NCBI RefSeq assembly: GCF_030407435.1
Contig: NZ_JASDDK010000001.1
Coordinates: 868,001-932,000 of the forward strand
Length of the DNA stretch: 64,000 nt
From: Winogradskyella bathintestinalis
Lineage (GTDB): Bacteria; Bacteroidota; Bacteroidia; Flavobacteriales; Flavobacteriaceae
Reading direction: 5' to 3'
The position numbers and the translations under genes are program-made. The notes beneath the pieces are model-generated. The model ran no database searches and was not told where the DNA came from. It saw only the letters and a program-made list of their open reading frames with translations. Below, in pieces: positions 20,146-29,476 of this stretch. Within the stretch, counting starts at the first letter, position 1, and every line of letters begins with the position of its first letter.

Positions 20146-20619
20146 ATGAATAAATTATCAGCAGATCCATTAGCACTCATATTAGGGATATTAGCCTTAG
20201 TTATTGGTATTGCAAGTTGTTGCTGTTATGGCCTTACGGCGATTGTGCCGTTAGCAATGTCAATTATAGGGCTTGTTGTAGCCAATAAAAGTTTAAGAGA
20301 TTTTAGAGAAACCCCTGATGTTTATGATCCTCAGTCGAGAAACAATGTTAATACCGCTAAAATTATAAATATTATAGCGCTTGTAATTAATGGTTTAATA
20401 GTGCTTATAGCAGCAGGTGTTTTAATTTTTTATGGAACGATGTTGTCATCAGTGTTTTTAGATGAGTTTAAAGATTTTGAAAACGACGATTTTTATCAAA
20501 ACGATGAATTCTATCATCCAGATTCCGAGTCTGATACAATCAACACTTGGAATGATGAAGAAAACATCATAGAAAGGGACGGAGATTCTATAAATATAGA
20601 TTCAATGTATCAGGAATAA
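20146..20619 (+). CDS. CCC-motif membrane protein (DUF4190-like)
   Basis: A 157-residue small membrane protein. An N-terminal hydrophobic helix precedes the diagnostic SCCCYG motif (residues 24-29), a second helix follows immediately, and a third hydrophobic segment lies at about 75-105. The tail is acidic and probably soluble. This is the Bacteroidota CCC-motif family of unknown function, related to DUF4190. It lies between hmgA and hppD but has no evident link to tyrosine breakdown. Confidence 0.8.
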   Translation: MNKLSADPLALILGILALVIGIASCCCYGLTAIVPLAMSIIGLVVANKSLRDFRETPDVYDPQSRNNVNTAKIINIIALVINGLIVLIAAGVLIFYGTMLSSVFLDEFKDFENDDFYQNDEFYHPDSESDTINTWNDEENIIERDGDSINIDSMYQE

Positions 20620-20673
20620 AATAAATAAGTACACCAGAAATACAAAGAACAATAGTATATAAAAGATAAAATT

Positions 20674-21834
20674 ATGGCAAAAGAAGTAAAAAGTGTCAAT
20701 TACGGATTAGAGAAAATATTTGATGGAGCGCAAGATTTTTTGCCGCTTCTAGGAACAGATTATGTAGAGTTTTATGTCGGTAATGCCAAACAAGCAGCGC
20801 ATTTTTATAAAACGGCCTTTGGATTTCAGTCGTTTGCTTATAAAGGTTTGGAAACAGGTTCAAAAGATTCGGTGAGCTATGTTTTAAAACAAGATAAAAT
20901 TCGGTTGGTGCTTACAACTCCATTAAATAGTAAATCTGAAATTAACGACCACATCGTAAAACACGGTGATGGTGTGAAAGTCGTAGCTCTTTGGGTTGAG
21001 GATGCACGTAAATCTTACGAAGAAACTACAAAACGAGGGGCAAAATCTTACATGGAACCAATGGTTGAAAAAGATAAATTTGGTGAAGTAGTAAGAGCAG
21101 GAATTTACACCTATGGGGAAACCGTACATATGTTTGTGGAACGAAAAAACTATAAAGGAAAATTTATGCCTGGTTTTGTGGAATGGAAAAGCGATTACAA
21201 TCCAGAACCTGTAGGCTTAAAATACATTGACCATATGGTTGGTAATGTAGGTTGGGGACAAATGAACAAATGGGTAAAGTGGTACGAAGAGGTTATGGGC
21301 TTTGTTAACTTTTTGTCTTTTGACGATAAGCAAATTCATACAGAATATTCAGCTTTGATGAGTAAAGTGATGAGTAACGGAAATGGCAGGATTAAATTTC
21401 CAATTAACGAACCTGCAAAAGCAGCTAAGAAATCGCAAATTGAAGAATATCTAGATTTTTATGAAGATTCTGGTGTTCAACATATTGCAGTTGCCACAGA
21501 TGATATTATTGAAACGGTATCGCAACTGAAGGCACGAGGTGTCGAGTTTTTACCACCACCACCCCAAGCCTATTACGATGATATTCCTAAACGTTTGGGA
21601 GAACACATGGATATGATGAAAGAAGATATTAGTGAACTTCAAAAGTTATCTATTATGATAGACGCTGATGAAGAAGGTTATTTACTTCAAATTTTCACAA
21701 AACCAGTTGAAGATAGACCAACATTATTTTTTGAGATTATACAACGTATGGGAGCGCAAGGTTTTGGTGCGGGTAATTTTAAAGCATTGTTTGAGTCTAT
21801 TGAACGAGAGCAGGCTAAGAGAGGAACATTGTAA
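20674..21834 (+). CDS. hppD: 4-hydroxyphenylpyruvate dioxygenase
   Basis: It converts 4-hydroxyphenylpyruvate to homogentisate, the substrate of the hmgA product encoded upstream. The 386-residue protein has two vicinal-oxygen-chelate domains. The iron-binding 2-His-1-Glu triad is visible as His187 (IDHMVGN), His270 (VQHIAVATDD) and Glu354 (FFEIIQR). The C-terminal helix (GAGNFKALFESIEREQ) that gates the active site is complete. A terminator-like hairpin lies about 100 bases downstream. Confidence 0.96.
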   Translation: MAKEVKSVNYGLEKIFDGAQDFLPLLGTDYVEFYVGNAKQAAHFYKTAFGFQSFAYKGLETGSKDSVSYVLKQDKIRLVLTTPLNSKSEINDHIVKHGDGVKVVALWVEDARKSYEETTKRGAKSYMEPMVEKDKFGEVVRAGIYTYGETVHMFVERKNYKGKFMPGFVEWKSDYNPEPVGLKYIDHMVGNVGWGQMNKWVKWYEEVMGFVNFLSFDDKQIHTEYSALMSKVMSNGNGRIKFPINEPAKAAKKSQIEEYLDFYEDSGVQHIAVATDDIIETVSQLKARGVEFLPPPPQAYYDDIPKRLGEHMDMMKEDISELQKLSIMIDADEEGYLLQIFTKPVEDRPTLFFEIIQRMGAQGFGAGNFKALFESIEREQAKRGTL

Positions 21835-21937
21835 ATAAACCACATCAACTTTCCATCTGTATACGCCTAAAATTTTTGTTTTGTTCAATTAGTAGAAAAC
21901 CAATATAGAAAGTTTAGGCATATTTAATAGATCTAAG

Positions 21938-21982
21938 AATCCCTTTGAGTTCTGCTAAATTTCTGAACGTAAGGGATTTTTA
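21938..21982 (+). terminator. Probable terminator after hppD
   Basis: The 8-bp stem AATCCCTT/AAGGGATT encloses an inner GTTC/GAAC and is followed by TTTT. It lies 103 bases past the hppD stop. Confidence 0.6.
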
Positions 21983-22062
21983 CATTTTGGAATAGTAATT
22001 GTATTTATGATAATCGTAACATAGAAAATGAGTTACATTATTTATATTTACAAACTTGGATT

Positions 22063-22851
22063 ATGAAACATTTATTTACATTAATATTATTCTTTGTAGG
22101 TTTTCAAACATCAAATGTTGAAAAGGAATCCGCATTTCAAGACGGGGAGTGGTTTAAATTTGAAATGAGTTATAGTGGCTTTTTAAAAGCGGGAAATGCC
22201 ACATTAACTGTGAAAGAATCCAATTTAGATGGTAAAGAAGTTTTCCATGTAGTAGGTAAAGGTTGGACTACTGGTGCTATCAAATGGTTTTTTAAAGTGA
22301 AAGACCGCTACGAAAGTTATTTTGATAAAGAAACGGGTAAACCTTATAAGTTTATTAGAAATATAAATGAAGGTGGTCATACTAAAGATATAGAAATTAC
22401 GTTCGATCATAAAAATCAAAAAGCTGAAGTTTATAATAAAAAACATAAAAAAGTCACTACTGTAACTACTGAGCAAGATGTGCAGGATATGGTTTCAATG
22501 TATTATTACCTAAGAAACGAGATAGATGTTGAGGCCTTAAAAGAGGGCGATGAAATTAAAACCAATATGTTTTTTGATGAAGAAAATTACGGGTTTAAAC
22601 TCAAATACTTAGGCAAAGAAACCATTGAAATTGATATGAATGGTAATGATGTTAAAGTAAAAACCATTAAATTCAGGCCTTATGTTATGGCCGGGCGGGT
22701 TTTTAAAGAAGAAGAAAGTTTGACACTTTGGGTCAGTGCGGATAAAAATAAAATTCCCTTAAAAATTAAAGCAGATTTAGCGGTAGGTTCGCTACGTGCA
22801 GATCTTGTTGAATTTAAAGGATTAAAGCACTCTTTTAAAATAGAATTTTGA
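22063..22851 (+). CDS. DUF3108 domain-containing exported protein
   Basis: A 262-residue protein with a short signal peptide (about 1-17) and then a DUF3108-type beta-rich domain, including FKFEMSYSGFLKAGNATL and SLTLWVSADKNKIPLKIK near the end. The family is periplasmic or outer-membrane linked and of unknown function. The tryptophan dioxygenase gene starts 12 bases later, so the two are probably co-transcribed. Confidence 0.85.
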   Translation: MKHLFTLILFFVGFQTSNVEKESAFQDGEWFKFEMSYSGFLKAGNATLTVKESNLDGKEVFHVVGKGWTTGAIKWFFKVKDRYESYFDKETGKPYKFIRNINEGGHTKDIEITFDHKNQKAEVYNKKHKKVTTVTTEQDVQDMVSMYYYLRNEIDVEALKEGDEIKTNMFFDEENYGFKLKYLGKETIEIDMNGNDVKVKTIKFRPYVMAGRVFKEEESLTLWVSADKNKIPLKIKADLAVGSLRADLVEFKGLKHSFKIEF

Positions 22852-22863
22852 TTAATTTAAAAC

Positions 22864-23796
22864 ATGCACGATTTACACCAATTCGATAATATTGTAAAAG
22901 AACTTCAAAAGAAGTATGTAGCAATAGACCAAGATACCGACGATCATTTATATGGACTTTTGTATAGCAAACCAATTACGTATTGGGATTATATTCAGAC
23001 GGATGCACTTTTGAATCTTCAAATCCAGCGGACTACGCTACCAGATGAAATGGTTTTCATTGCTTACCACCAAATTAACGAACTGCTTTTTAAAATGATT
23101 CTATGGGAAATTTCCCAAGTGGCAGAAAAAGAAGACTTGGATGTCGTATTTTTTGAAAGCAAACTGATGCGAATCAGCCGTTATTTCGATATGTTGTCCA
23201 CATCTTTCAATATTATGAGGGAAGGAATGGAGGTAGAGCAGTATATGAAATTTAGATACACTCTAACACCTGCAAGTGGTTTTCAGAGCGCACAATACAG
23301 ACTTATTGAGTTTGCATCTACAGAATTGATTAATCTTATCGACTATAGGTTTAGAAAAGATATTGATAGAGATACACCTTTCCTACACGCTTTTGAGCAT
23401 TTATATTGGCAAGCAGCAGGAAAAGACCATAAAACAGGAAAAAAATCGACGCTTTTAATTAATTTTGAAAAACGTTACAAAGACGAATTTCTAAGGTTTA
23501 TGGAAACCTATAACACCAAAAATCTTTGGACACGTTTTAAAGAGTTGCCAAAAAACGATCAGAAAAACGAAGAGCTCGTAAAAGCTATGCGACATTACGA
23601 TTATACCGTTAATGTATCTTGGGTTATGGCACACTACAATGCTGCTAAACATTATATAGACAGTGGTATTGGTGACGGCGAAGCGACAGGAGGTAGTGAT
23701 TGGAAAAAATATATGCATCCAAAATATCAGAAACGGATTTTCTTTCCGGAATTATGGAGTGCTGAAGAAATAGAAAATTGGGGAAATAATTTATAA
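22864..23796 (+). CDS. Tryptophan 2,3-dioxygenase
   Basis: A heme enzyme that opens the tryptophan indole ring to N-formylkynurenine. The 310-residue protein has the family signatures: AYHQINELLFKMILWE near residue 60, the LTPASGFQSAQYRLIE substrate region near 136, and the C-terminal ATGGSDWKKYM. It is the third aromatic amino acid dioxygenase within 6 kb; kynureninase and formamidase are not here. An M23 peptidase gene follows after 7 bases. Confidence 0.95.
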   Translation: MHDLHQFDNIVKELQKKYVAIDQDTDDHLYGLLYSKPITYWDYIQTDALLNLQIQRTTLPDEMVFIAYHQINELLFKMILWEISQVAEKEDLDVVFFESKLMRISRYFDMLSTSFNIMREGMEVEQYMKFRYTLTPASGFQSAQYRLIEFASTELINLIDYRFRKDIDRDTPFLHAFEHLYWQAAGKDHKTGKKSTLLINFEKRYKDEFLRFMETYNTKNLWTRFKELPKNDQKNEELVKAMRHYDYTVNVSWVMAHYNAAKHYIDSGIGDGEATGGSDWKKYMHPKYQKRIFFPELWSAEEIENWGNNL

Positions 23797-23803
23797 GTAG
23801 TTA

Positions 23804-25120
23804 ATGCAATTAAAAAATAGTCTGGCAGTAATCATTATAGCCATAAGTTTATGGACGTGTAAGGAAGATAATTCTGCTGAAATAGCTTTAGAAAAAGTAG
23901 ATGCGGAAATTGTTGAAGAAGAGAAGATTCTAGAATTCGGTTTTGATATAAACAATTATGTTGTAAAGCGAGACACCATTAAATCAGGTGATAGTTTTGG
24001 TGAAATTTTAGAACGTAACAATATCGGTTACCCAGAGATCTTTAATATAGCCGAAAAAGCCAAGGACACCTTTGATATCAGAAAGCTTCAAGTTGGTAAA
24101 CCTTATACCTTGTTGTTTTCAAAAGAATCTCAAACAGACAGTCTTCCCAATCCAGAGGCGTTTATCTACCAGCCAAATCTGGAAAAGTTTGTTGTAATTA
24201 ATTTTAAAGATTCTATCCATGCCTACACCAGTAGAAAGCCAATTACCTATGTGGAAAAAACGGCCACAGGGATTATACAAAATAATATTTCTGAAACTTT
24301 AAAAGAGAAAGGATTAAGTCAGAGATTAGCTTATAAAATGGCCGATGATATCTATGCGTGGACTATCGATTTTAGAAGACTTCAAAAAGGTGACCGTTTC
24401 AAAGTGCTTTATACAGATAAATATATAGATGATACGATTTATGCAGGTGTTCATCATGTAAAAGCAGCATATTTTGAGCATAACGGTGATTCATTGTACG
24501 CTTTTGAATTTGAAACCGATTCTATTAAAGGTATTCGAGATTACTTTAATGAAGACGCAAAGAACTTAAGACGAGCGTTTTTAAAAGCGCCTGTTAAATT
24601 CAGTAGAATATCATCGCGTTATAATCTTAAACGTCGTATTGCGGTTTATGGTTATAAAGTCCGACCCCATAAAGGAACAGATTTTGCCGCGCCAATGGGC
24701 ACACCTATTATGGCAACAGCTAACGGAACGGTAACTGAATCTACAAGACGTGGAGGTAATGGTAAGTTTGTAAAAATTAGACATAACGACACCTATTCTA
24801 CACAGTATTTGCACATGAGTAGACAAGCCGTTAAAAAAGGACAATTTGTTAAGCAAGGCGATGTAATTGGGTATGTAGGTATGACTGGAAATACAGGTGG
24901 ACCCCATGTGTGTTATCGATTTTGGAAAAATGGAAGACAAGTAGATCCCTTTAAACAAAAATTACCGGAAGCCAAACCCATCTCAGATAGTTTGAAAGTA
25001 AAATTCCTAGAACATATTGAACCGATTAAAAAACGATTAGACAATATATTCTTCTTAGAAGCAGAACCAAAAGAATCGGAAAACACTATAACCGAAGATT
25101 TAACAACAGACGTACAATAA
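23804..25120 (+). CDS. M23-family peptidoglycan metallopeptidase lipoprotein
   Basis: A 438-residue predicted lipoprotein (Cys19, LWTC) with a LysM/OapA-like region at about 45-110 and a C-terminal M23 (LytM-type) zinc endopeptidase domain. The metal-binding set is visible: HKGTDFA (His-x-x-x-Asp), YLHMS and GPHVCYRF. It probably cuts peptide cross-links in peptidoglycan during growth. Its stop codon overlaps the pgi start in TAATG, so the two are translated from one message. Confidence 0.92.
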   Translation: MQLKNSLAVIIIAISLWTCKEDNSAEIALEKVDAEIVEEEKILEFGFDINNYVVKRDTIKSGDSFGEILERNNIGYPEIFNIAEKAKDTFDIRKLQVGKPYTLLFSKESQTDSLPNPEAFIYQPNLEKFVVINFKDSIHAYTSRKPITYVEKTATGIIQNNISETLKEKGLSQRLAYKMADDIYAWTIDFRRLQKGDRFKVLYTDKYIDDTIYAGVHHVKAAYFEHNGDSLYAFEFETDSIKGIRDYFNEDAKNLRRAFLKAPVKFSRISSRYNLKRRIAVYGYKVRPHKGTDFAAPMGTPIMATANGTVTESTRRGGNGKFVKIRHNDTYSTQYLHMSRQAVKKGQFVKQGDVIGYVGMTGNTGGPHVCYRFWKNGRQVDPFKQKLPEAKPISDSLKVKFLEHIEPIKKRLDNIFFLEAEPKESENTITEDLTTDVQ

Positions 25121-26766
25121 TGGCACTAAAAGCAACTAACCCAACTAACACAGAAGCTTGGGGAAAATTACAATCGCATTTTGAAACTATTAAATCTAAG
25201 CATTTAAAACAGTTGTTTAAAAATGATGCTGACAGAGCTAATAACCTTACGATAAATTGGGAAGACTTCTATGTCGATTTTTCAAAAAATAGAATCACTA
25301 CAGAAACGTTAGAATTACTAACTGAACTAGCCGTTGAATTAGATTTAAAAAATGCCATTTCAAAATATTTTGAAGGTGATATTATTAATGCCACAGAAGG
25401 AAGAGCCGTTTTACACACGGCTTTAAGAGCCTCTAAAAATGCTAACGTTTTAGTTGATGGTGAAAATGTGATTCCAGAAGTATATGAAGTAAAGAAAAAA
25501 ATAGAAAATTTTACGAACTCGGTTGTAAACGGAAATCATAAAGGCCATACAGGTAAAGCGATTACTGATGTTGTTAATATTGGTATTGGAGGTTCGGATC
25601 TTGGACCTGCAATGGTAGTTGATTCTCTTCAGTATTACAAAAATCAATTAACCACACATTTCGTGAGTAATGTAGATGGTGACCACTATCAGGAAGTGAT
25701 CAAAGACTTACACCCTGAAACAACCCTTTTCGTGATAGTTTCAAAAACATTCACTACTCAAGAAACCTTATCTAATGCCAATTCCATTAGAGCTTGGTTT
25801 TTAGAATCACAACCGAAAGAGGCAGTTTCTAAACATTTTGTAGCTGTTTCAACTAATGTTGAGAGTGTGAAAAGCTTCGGTATAGATGAAGCGAATATCT
25901 TCCCAATGAAAGATTGGGTTGGAGGTCGTTTTTCATTGTGGAGTGCTGTCGGACTTTCCATAAGTTTGGCCTTGGGCTACAAACATTTTGAAAGTTTATT
26001 AGAGGGAGCACGTAAAATGGACGAGCATTTCAGAACGACTGATTTCAATGAAAATATCCCAGTGATTTCAGCCTTATTAACCGTTTGGTATAATAATTTT
26101 TTTAAAGCCGAAAGTGAAGCCATTATTCCATATACACAATATTTAAACCAGTTTGCTACATACCTTCAACAAGGCATTATGGAAAGTAACGGTAAAAGTG
26201 TAGACAGAGATGGCAATAAAGTCAACTACCAAACAGGAACTTTAATTTGGGGCGAACCAGGCACCAACGCTCAACATGCATTTTTTCAATTAATTCATCA
26301 GGGTACTAAATTAATTCCCACCGATTTTATTGGCTATGTTGAATCGCTTTATGGAAACAAGGACCATCACGATAAATTGATGTCGAACTACTTTGCACAA
26401 ACAGAAGCCTTAATGAACGGCAAAACTGAGGCAGAAGTTTTATCTGAATTAAGAGAACAATCGGCGTCTGAAGCTGAGATAAAAGAACTTGCACCTTTCA
26501 AAGTGTTTGAAGGTAACAAACCAACGACATCACTTCTTATTCAAAAATTAACACCAGAGAGTTTAGGAAAACTTATTGCTATGTACGAACACAAAATTTT
26601 TGTACAAGGTATAGTTTGGAATATATACAGTTATGATCAATTCGGTGTTGAGCTAGGAAAACAATTGGCTAAATCTATTTTAAAAGAGCTCAACAATGAA
26701 GTCTCAAACTCAATTCACGATGGCTCTACACAAAGATTGATCGATTTTTATAAGAATAATTGTTAA
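25120..26766 (+). CDS. pgi: Glucose-6-phosphate isomerase
   Basis: It interconverts glucose-6-phosphate and fructose-6-phosphate. The 548-residue length is standard. PGI signatures are present: GIGGSDLGPAMV near residue 154 and NGKSVDRDGNKV in the later part, where GEPGTNAQHAFFQLIHQGT carries the catalytic residues. It is the last gene of the DUF3108-TDO-M23-pgi run. No clear terminator follows. Confidence 0.97.
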   Translation: MALKATNPTNTEAWGKLQSHFETIKSKHLKQLFKNDADRANNLTINWEDFYVDFSKNRITTETLELLTELAVELDLKNAISKYFEGDIINATEGRAVLHTALRASKNANVLVDGENVIPEVYEVKKKIENFTNSVVNGNHKGHTGKAITDVVNIGIGGSDLGPAMVVDSLQYYKNQLTTHFVSNVDGDHYQEVIKDLHPETTLFVIVSKTFTTQETLSNANSIRAWFLESQPKEAVSKHFVAVSTNVESVKSFGIDEANIFPMKDWVGGRFSLWSAVGLSISLALGYKHFESLLEGARKMDEHFRTTDFNENIPVISALLTVWYNNFFKAESEAIIPYTQYLNQFATYLQQGIMESNGKSVDRDGNKVNYQTGTLIWGEPGTNAQHAFFQLIHQGTKLIPTDFIGYVESLYGNKDHHDKLMSNYFAQTEALMNGKTEAEVLSELREQSASEAEIKELAPFKVFEGNKPTTSLLIQKLTPESLGKLIAMYEHKIFVQGIVWNIYSYDQFGVELGKQLAKSILKELNNEVSNSIHDGSTQRLIDFYKNNC

Positions 26767-26800
26767 AAATTGTTAAAAAGTTTTAATAAAATTAGTTATG

Positions 26801-26810
26801 CATACGTATG
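26801..26810. promoter_or_regulatory. Palindrome upstream of second TonB receptor gene
   Basis: CATACGTATG is a 10-base perfect palindrome about 75 bases upstream of the receptor's -7 box. It is a weak operator candidate only. Confidence 0.22.
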
Positions 26811-26885
26811 GGTTAATGATTCTATAATTAACTTCGTATCATTTAATTGTTAACATTAACTTAATGTTTTAATTATGTTATTGCG

Positions 26886-26893
26886 TAATTTTG
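26886..26893 (+). promoter_or_regulatory. TAnnTTTG promoter for TonB receptor operon
   Basis: TAATTTTG matches the -7 consensus and lies 36 bases before the ATG at 26930. Confidence 0.6.
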
Positions 26894-26929
26894 CGGCAAT
26901 AATTTAAAATAAATTAACTTAAATTTTAT

Positions 26930-29464
26930 ATGAAAAAATTTAATCATTTTTTATGTATTGCTGTTTTGACATTGTTCTCAACAGCCATTTATGCTCAAAG
27001 CACTATCAAGGGAAAAATTATTGATGGTGATATGAACTCACCTCTTCCAGGTGCTAATATTGTGGTAAAAGGAACTACTACTGGTGCAACCACAAATTTC
27101 GACGGTAATTTTACGCTAACTGCAGAATCAAATTCTGGAGAGATTGTAATTTCTTATGTAGGTTATGTAACTCAAACTGTTCCTTATAGTGGGAATACAG
27201 ATTTAGGAACTATTACATTATTATCTAGCAATGTAGGTTTAGATGAAATAATGATTGTTGCCTCTGTTGCTGTTGACAGAAAAACTCCTGTTGCGGTTTC
27301 TACAGTAAAAGCCGCAGATATTGAGCTTAAGTTAGGAACACAAGAATTTCCTGAAATCTTAAAATCAACTCCAGGTGTTTATGTAACAAGACAAGGTGGA
27401 GGTTATGGTGATAGTAGAATAAACCTGCGAGGATTCAACTCAGAAAATGTAGCTGTAATGATTAACGGTGTTCCTGTAAATGATATGGAAAATGGTGCTG
27501 TGTATTGGAGTAACTGGGCAGGATTAGGAGATGTTACTTCTACCATGCAGGTGCAAAGAGGTTTAGGTGCTTCTAAAGTAGCGGTAGCTTCAGTTGGTGG
27601 TACTATAAATATTATTACTAAAACAACCGATGCAGAAAAAGGCGGTAATATTATGTCTTCTATCGCTAATGATGGTTATCTTAAATACGGAATGACGTAT
27701 TCTACTGGTTTAAATGATAATGGTTTTGCTGCAACGGTTAGTGCTTCAAAAATTTCTGGCGATGGTTATGTTGATGGAACTGAGTTTTCTGGTTATAACT
27801 ATTTCGTAAGTTTGTCTCAACAAATTAATGATGCGCACCGATTATCATTTACAGCATTTGGTGCACAACAGCAACACGGTCAACGTTTCAATCGTTCTAC
27901 AATAGCAGAATTGAAAGACACTGATTCAGGGCCACAAAAAGCAAATAAAGATTGGGGATATAAAAATGGTGAAGTTTATCATCAGTCTTATAATTTTTAT
28001 CACAAACCACAGATGTCTCTTAATCATTTATGGAATATAAATGATGAATCTGCATTATCAACGGCGTTCTATGCATCATTTGGTTCTGGTGGAGGACGTA
28101 GAGATGAAGGTTCTAAAATTGGTTCTGATGAGTATAGAATTGGTTCTACAGGGTTAACGCCTATTGATTTTGATAAAGTTATCGCCGAGAATCGTGCTAA
28201 TGGAGTTAATGGATCTTCTGATATTATTTCATCGTCTAGAAACTCACACGAATGGTATGGTATATTATCGACTTATAAAAATAGAATTAACGACAACTTA
28301 ACAATTTCAGGTGGTTTTGATGGTCGTTATTATATTGGTTCTCACTGGTATGAAGTTGATGATTTATTAGGTGGTGAATTTTTCTTAGATAACGAAACTG
28401 ATACTTTTGCTTTTGGCAAACCATTACAAGTAGGTGATAAATACAATAAGGATTATGATGGTGTTGTTAACAGATATGGTTTATTTGGGCAGGCAGAATA
28501 CCAAGTTACTGAAGCTATAAATGTATTTGTTGCTGCTGATGTTTCAAATAGTAATTATAAGCAAAGAGAATATATGAATAATACCATAGTAGGAAGTAGA
28601 GAGTCTGAAGCTGTAAACTTTACAGGATATGGTATTAAAGGTGGTGGTAATTACAACTTAGATATGAATAACAATGTCTTTGTTAATGTAGGTTATTTCT
28701 CTAAAGCACCGTTTTTAGATGATGTATTTTTAGATGAGGATGGCATTATTCCTAATGAGGATGCTGTTAACGAAAAAGTATTTAGTGCAGAATTAGGATA
28801 CGGATTCCGTGGTGAAAAATTAAGTGCTAATGTTAATGTTTATTATACACAATGGTTAGATAAATCTTTAGGAGGTTCTATTGGTACTGGTGAAGATTTA
28901 TTCTTCTATAATTTACAAGGTATAGATGCTTTGCACCAAGGTATTGAAATTGATTTCAGATATAGAGCGTTTGAAAACCTAACGATAACAGGTATGGCAT
29001 CATTAGGAGATTGGCAATGGAAAAGTAATGTAACTTCAGATATTAGAGATCAATCTGGCGATATCATTGATGTTGTAGAAGTTTATGCTGAAGATTTAAA
29101 AGTAGGTGATGTTGCACAAACAACATTTGCGCTAGGCGTAGATTATAAATTAGCGGCTAAATCTAATGTTTTTGTCGATTATAACTTTGCTGGTGACAAC
29201 TACTCATCTTATGATGTTACAAACAGAGGAAGTAGTGATTTACCTGATGTATGGGAACTTCCTGATTTTGGATTATTTGACGCAGGTATTAGACATACTT
29301 TTGAAATGGGATCATTTGATGCAACATTAATGGGTAAAATTAATAATGTATTTAATACTGAATATGTGTCAGATGCGAATGATTTAGATGGTACAGCATC
29401 TGCAGCTCAAGTTTATTTTGGTCCTGGTAGAACTTACAGTGTAGGCTTAAAAGTTAATTTTTAA
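26930..29464 (+). CDS. TonB-dependent receptor with carboxypeptidase-like regulatory domain
   Basis: An 844-residue outer-membrane receptor. It has a signal peptide (about 1-22, ending AIYAQ), a CarboxypepD_reg-like domain (about 24-105, with LPGANIVVKGTTTGATTNFDG), a plug (NLRGFNSENVAVMINGVPVND, and VQRGLGASKVAVASVGGTINI) and a barrel that ends in an aromatic strand (YSVGLKVNF). It has its own promoter and is followed 12 bases later by a lipoprotein gene that is probably its surface partner. The substrate is unknown. Confidence 0.93.
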   Translation: MKKFNHFLCIAVLTLFSTAIYAQSTIKGKIIDGDMNSPLPGANIVVKGTTTGATTNFDGNFTLTAESNSGEIVISYVGYVTQTVPYSGNTDLGTITLLSSNVGLDEIMIVASVAVDRKTPVAVSTVKAADIELKLGTQEFPEILKSTPGVYVTRQGGGYGDSRINLRGFNSENVAVMINGVPVNDMENGAVYWSNWAGLGDVTSTMQVQRGLGASKVAVASVGGTINIITKTTDAEKGGNIMSSIANDGYLKYGMTYSTGLNDNGFAATVSASKISGDGYVDGTEFSGYNYFVSLSQQINDAHRLSFTAFGAQQQHGQRFNRSTIAELKDTDSGPQKANKDWGYKNGEVYHQSYNFYHKPQMSLNHLWNINDESALSTAFYASFGSGGGRRDEGSKIGSDEYRIGSTGLTPIDFDKVIAENRANGVNGSSDIISSSRNSHEWYGILSTYKNRINDNLTISGGFDGRYYIGSHWYEVDDLLGGEFFLDNETDTFAFGKPLQVGDKYNKDYDGVVNRYGLFGQAEYQVTEAINVFVAADVSNSNYKQREYMNNTIVGSRESEAVNFTGYGIKGGGNYNLDMNNNVFVNVGYFSKAPFLDDVFLDEDGIIPNEDAVNEKVFSAELGYGFRGEKLSANVNVYYTQWLDKSLGGSIGTGEDLFFYNLQGIDALHQGIEIDFRYRAFENLTITGMASLGDWQWKSNVTSDIRDQSGDIIDVVEVYAEDLKVGDVAQTTFALGVDYKLAAKSNVFVDYNFAGDNYSSYDVTNRGSSDLPDVWELPDFGLFDAGIRHTFEMGSFDATLMGKINNVFNTEYVSDANDLDGTASAAQVYFGPGRTYSVGLKVNF

Positions 29465-29476
29465 AAAAAATTTAAT

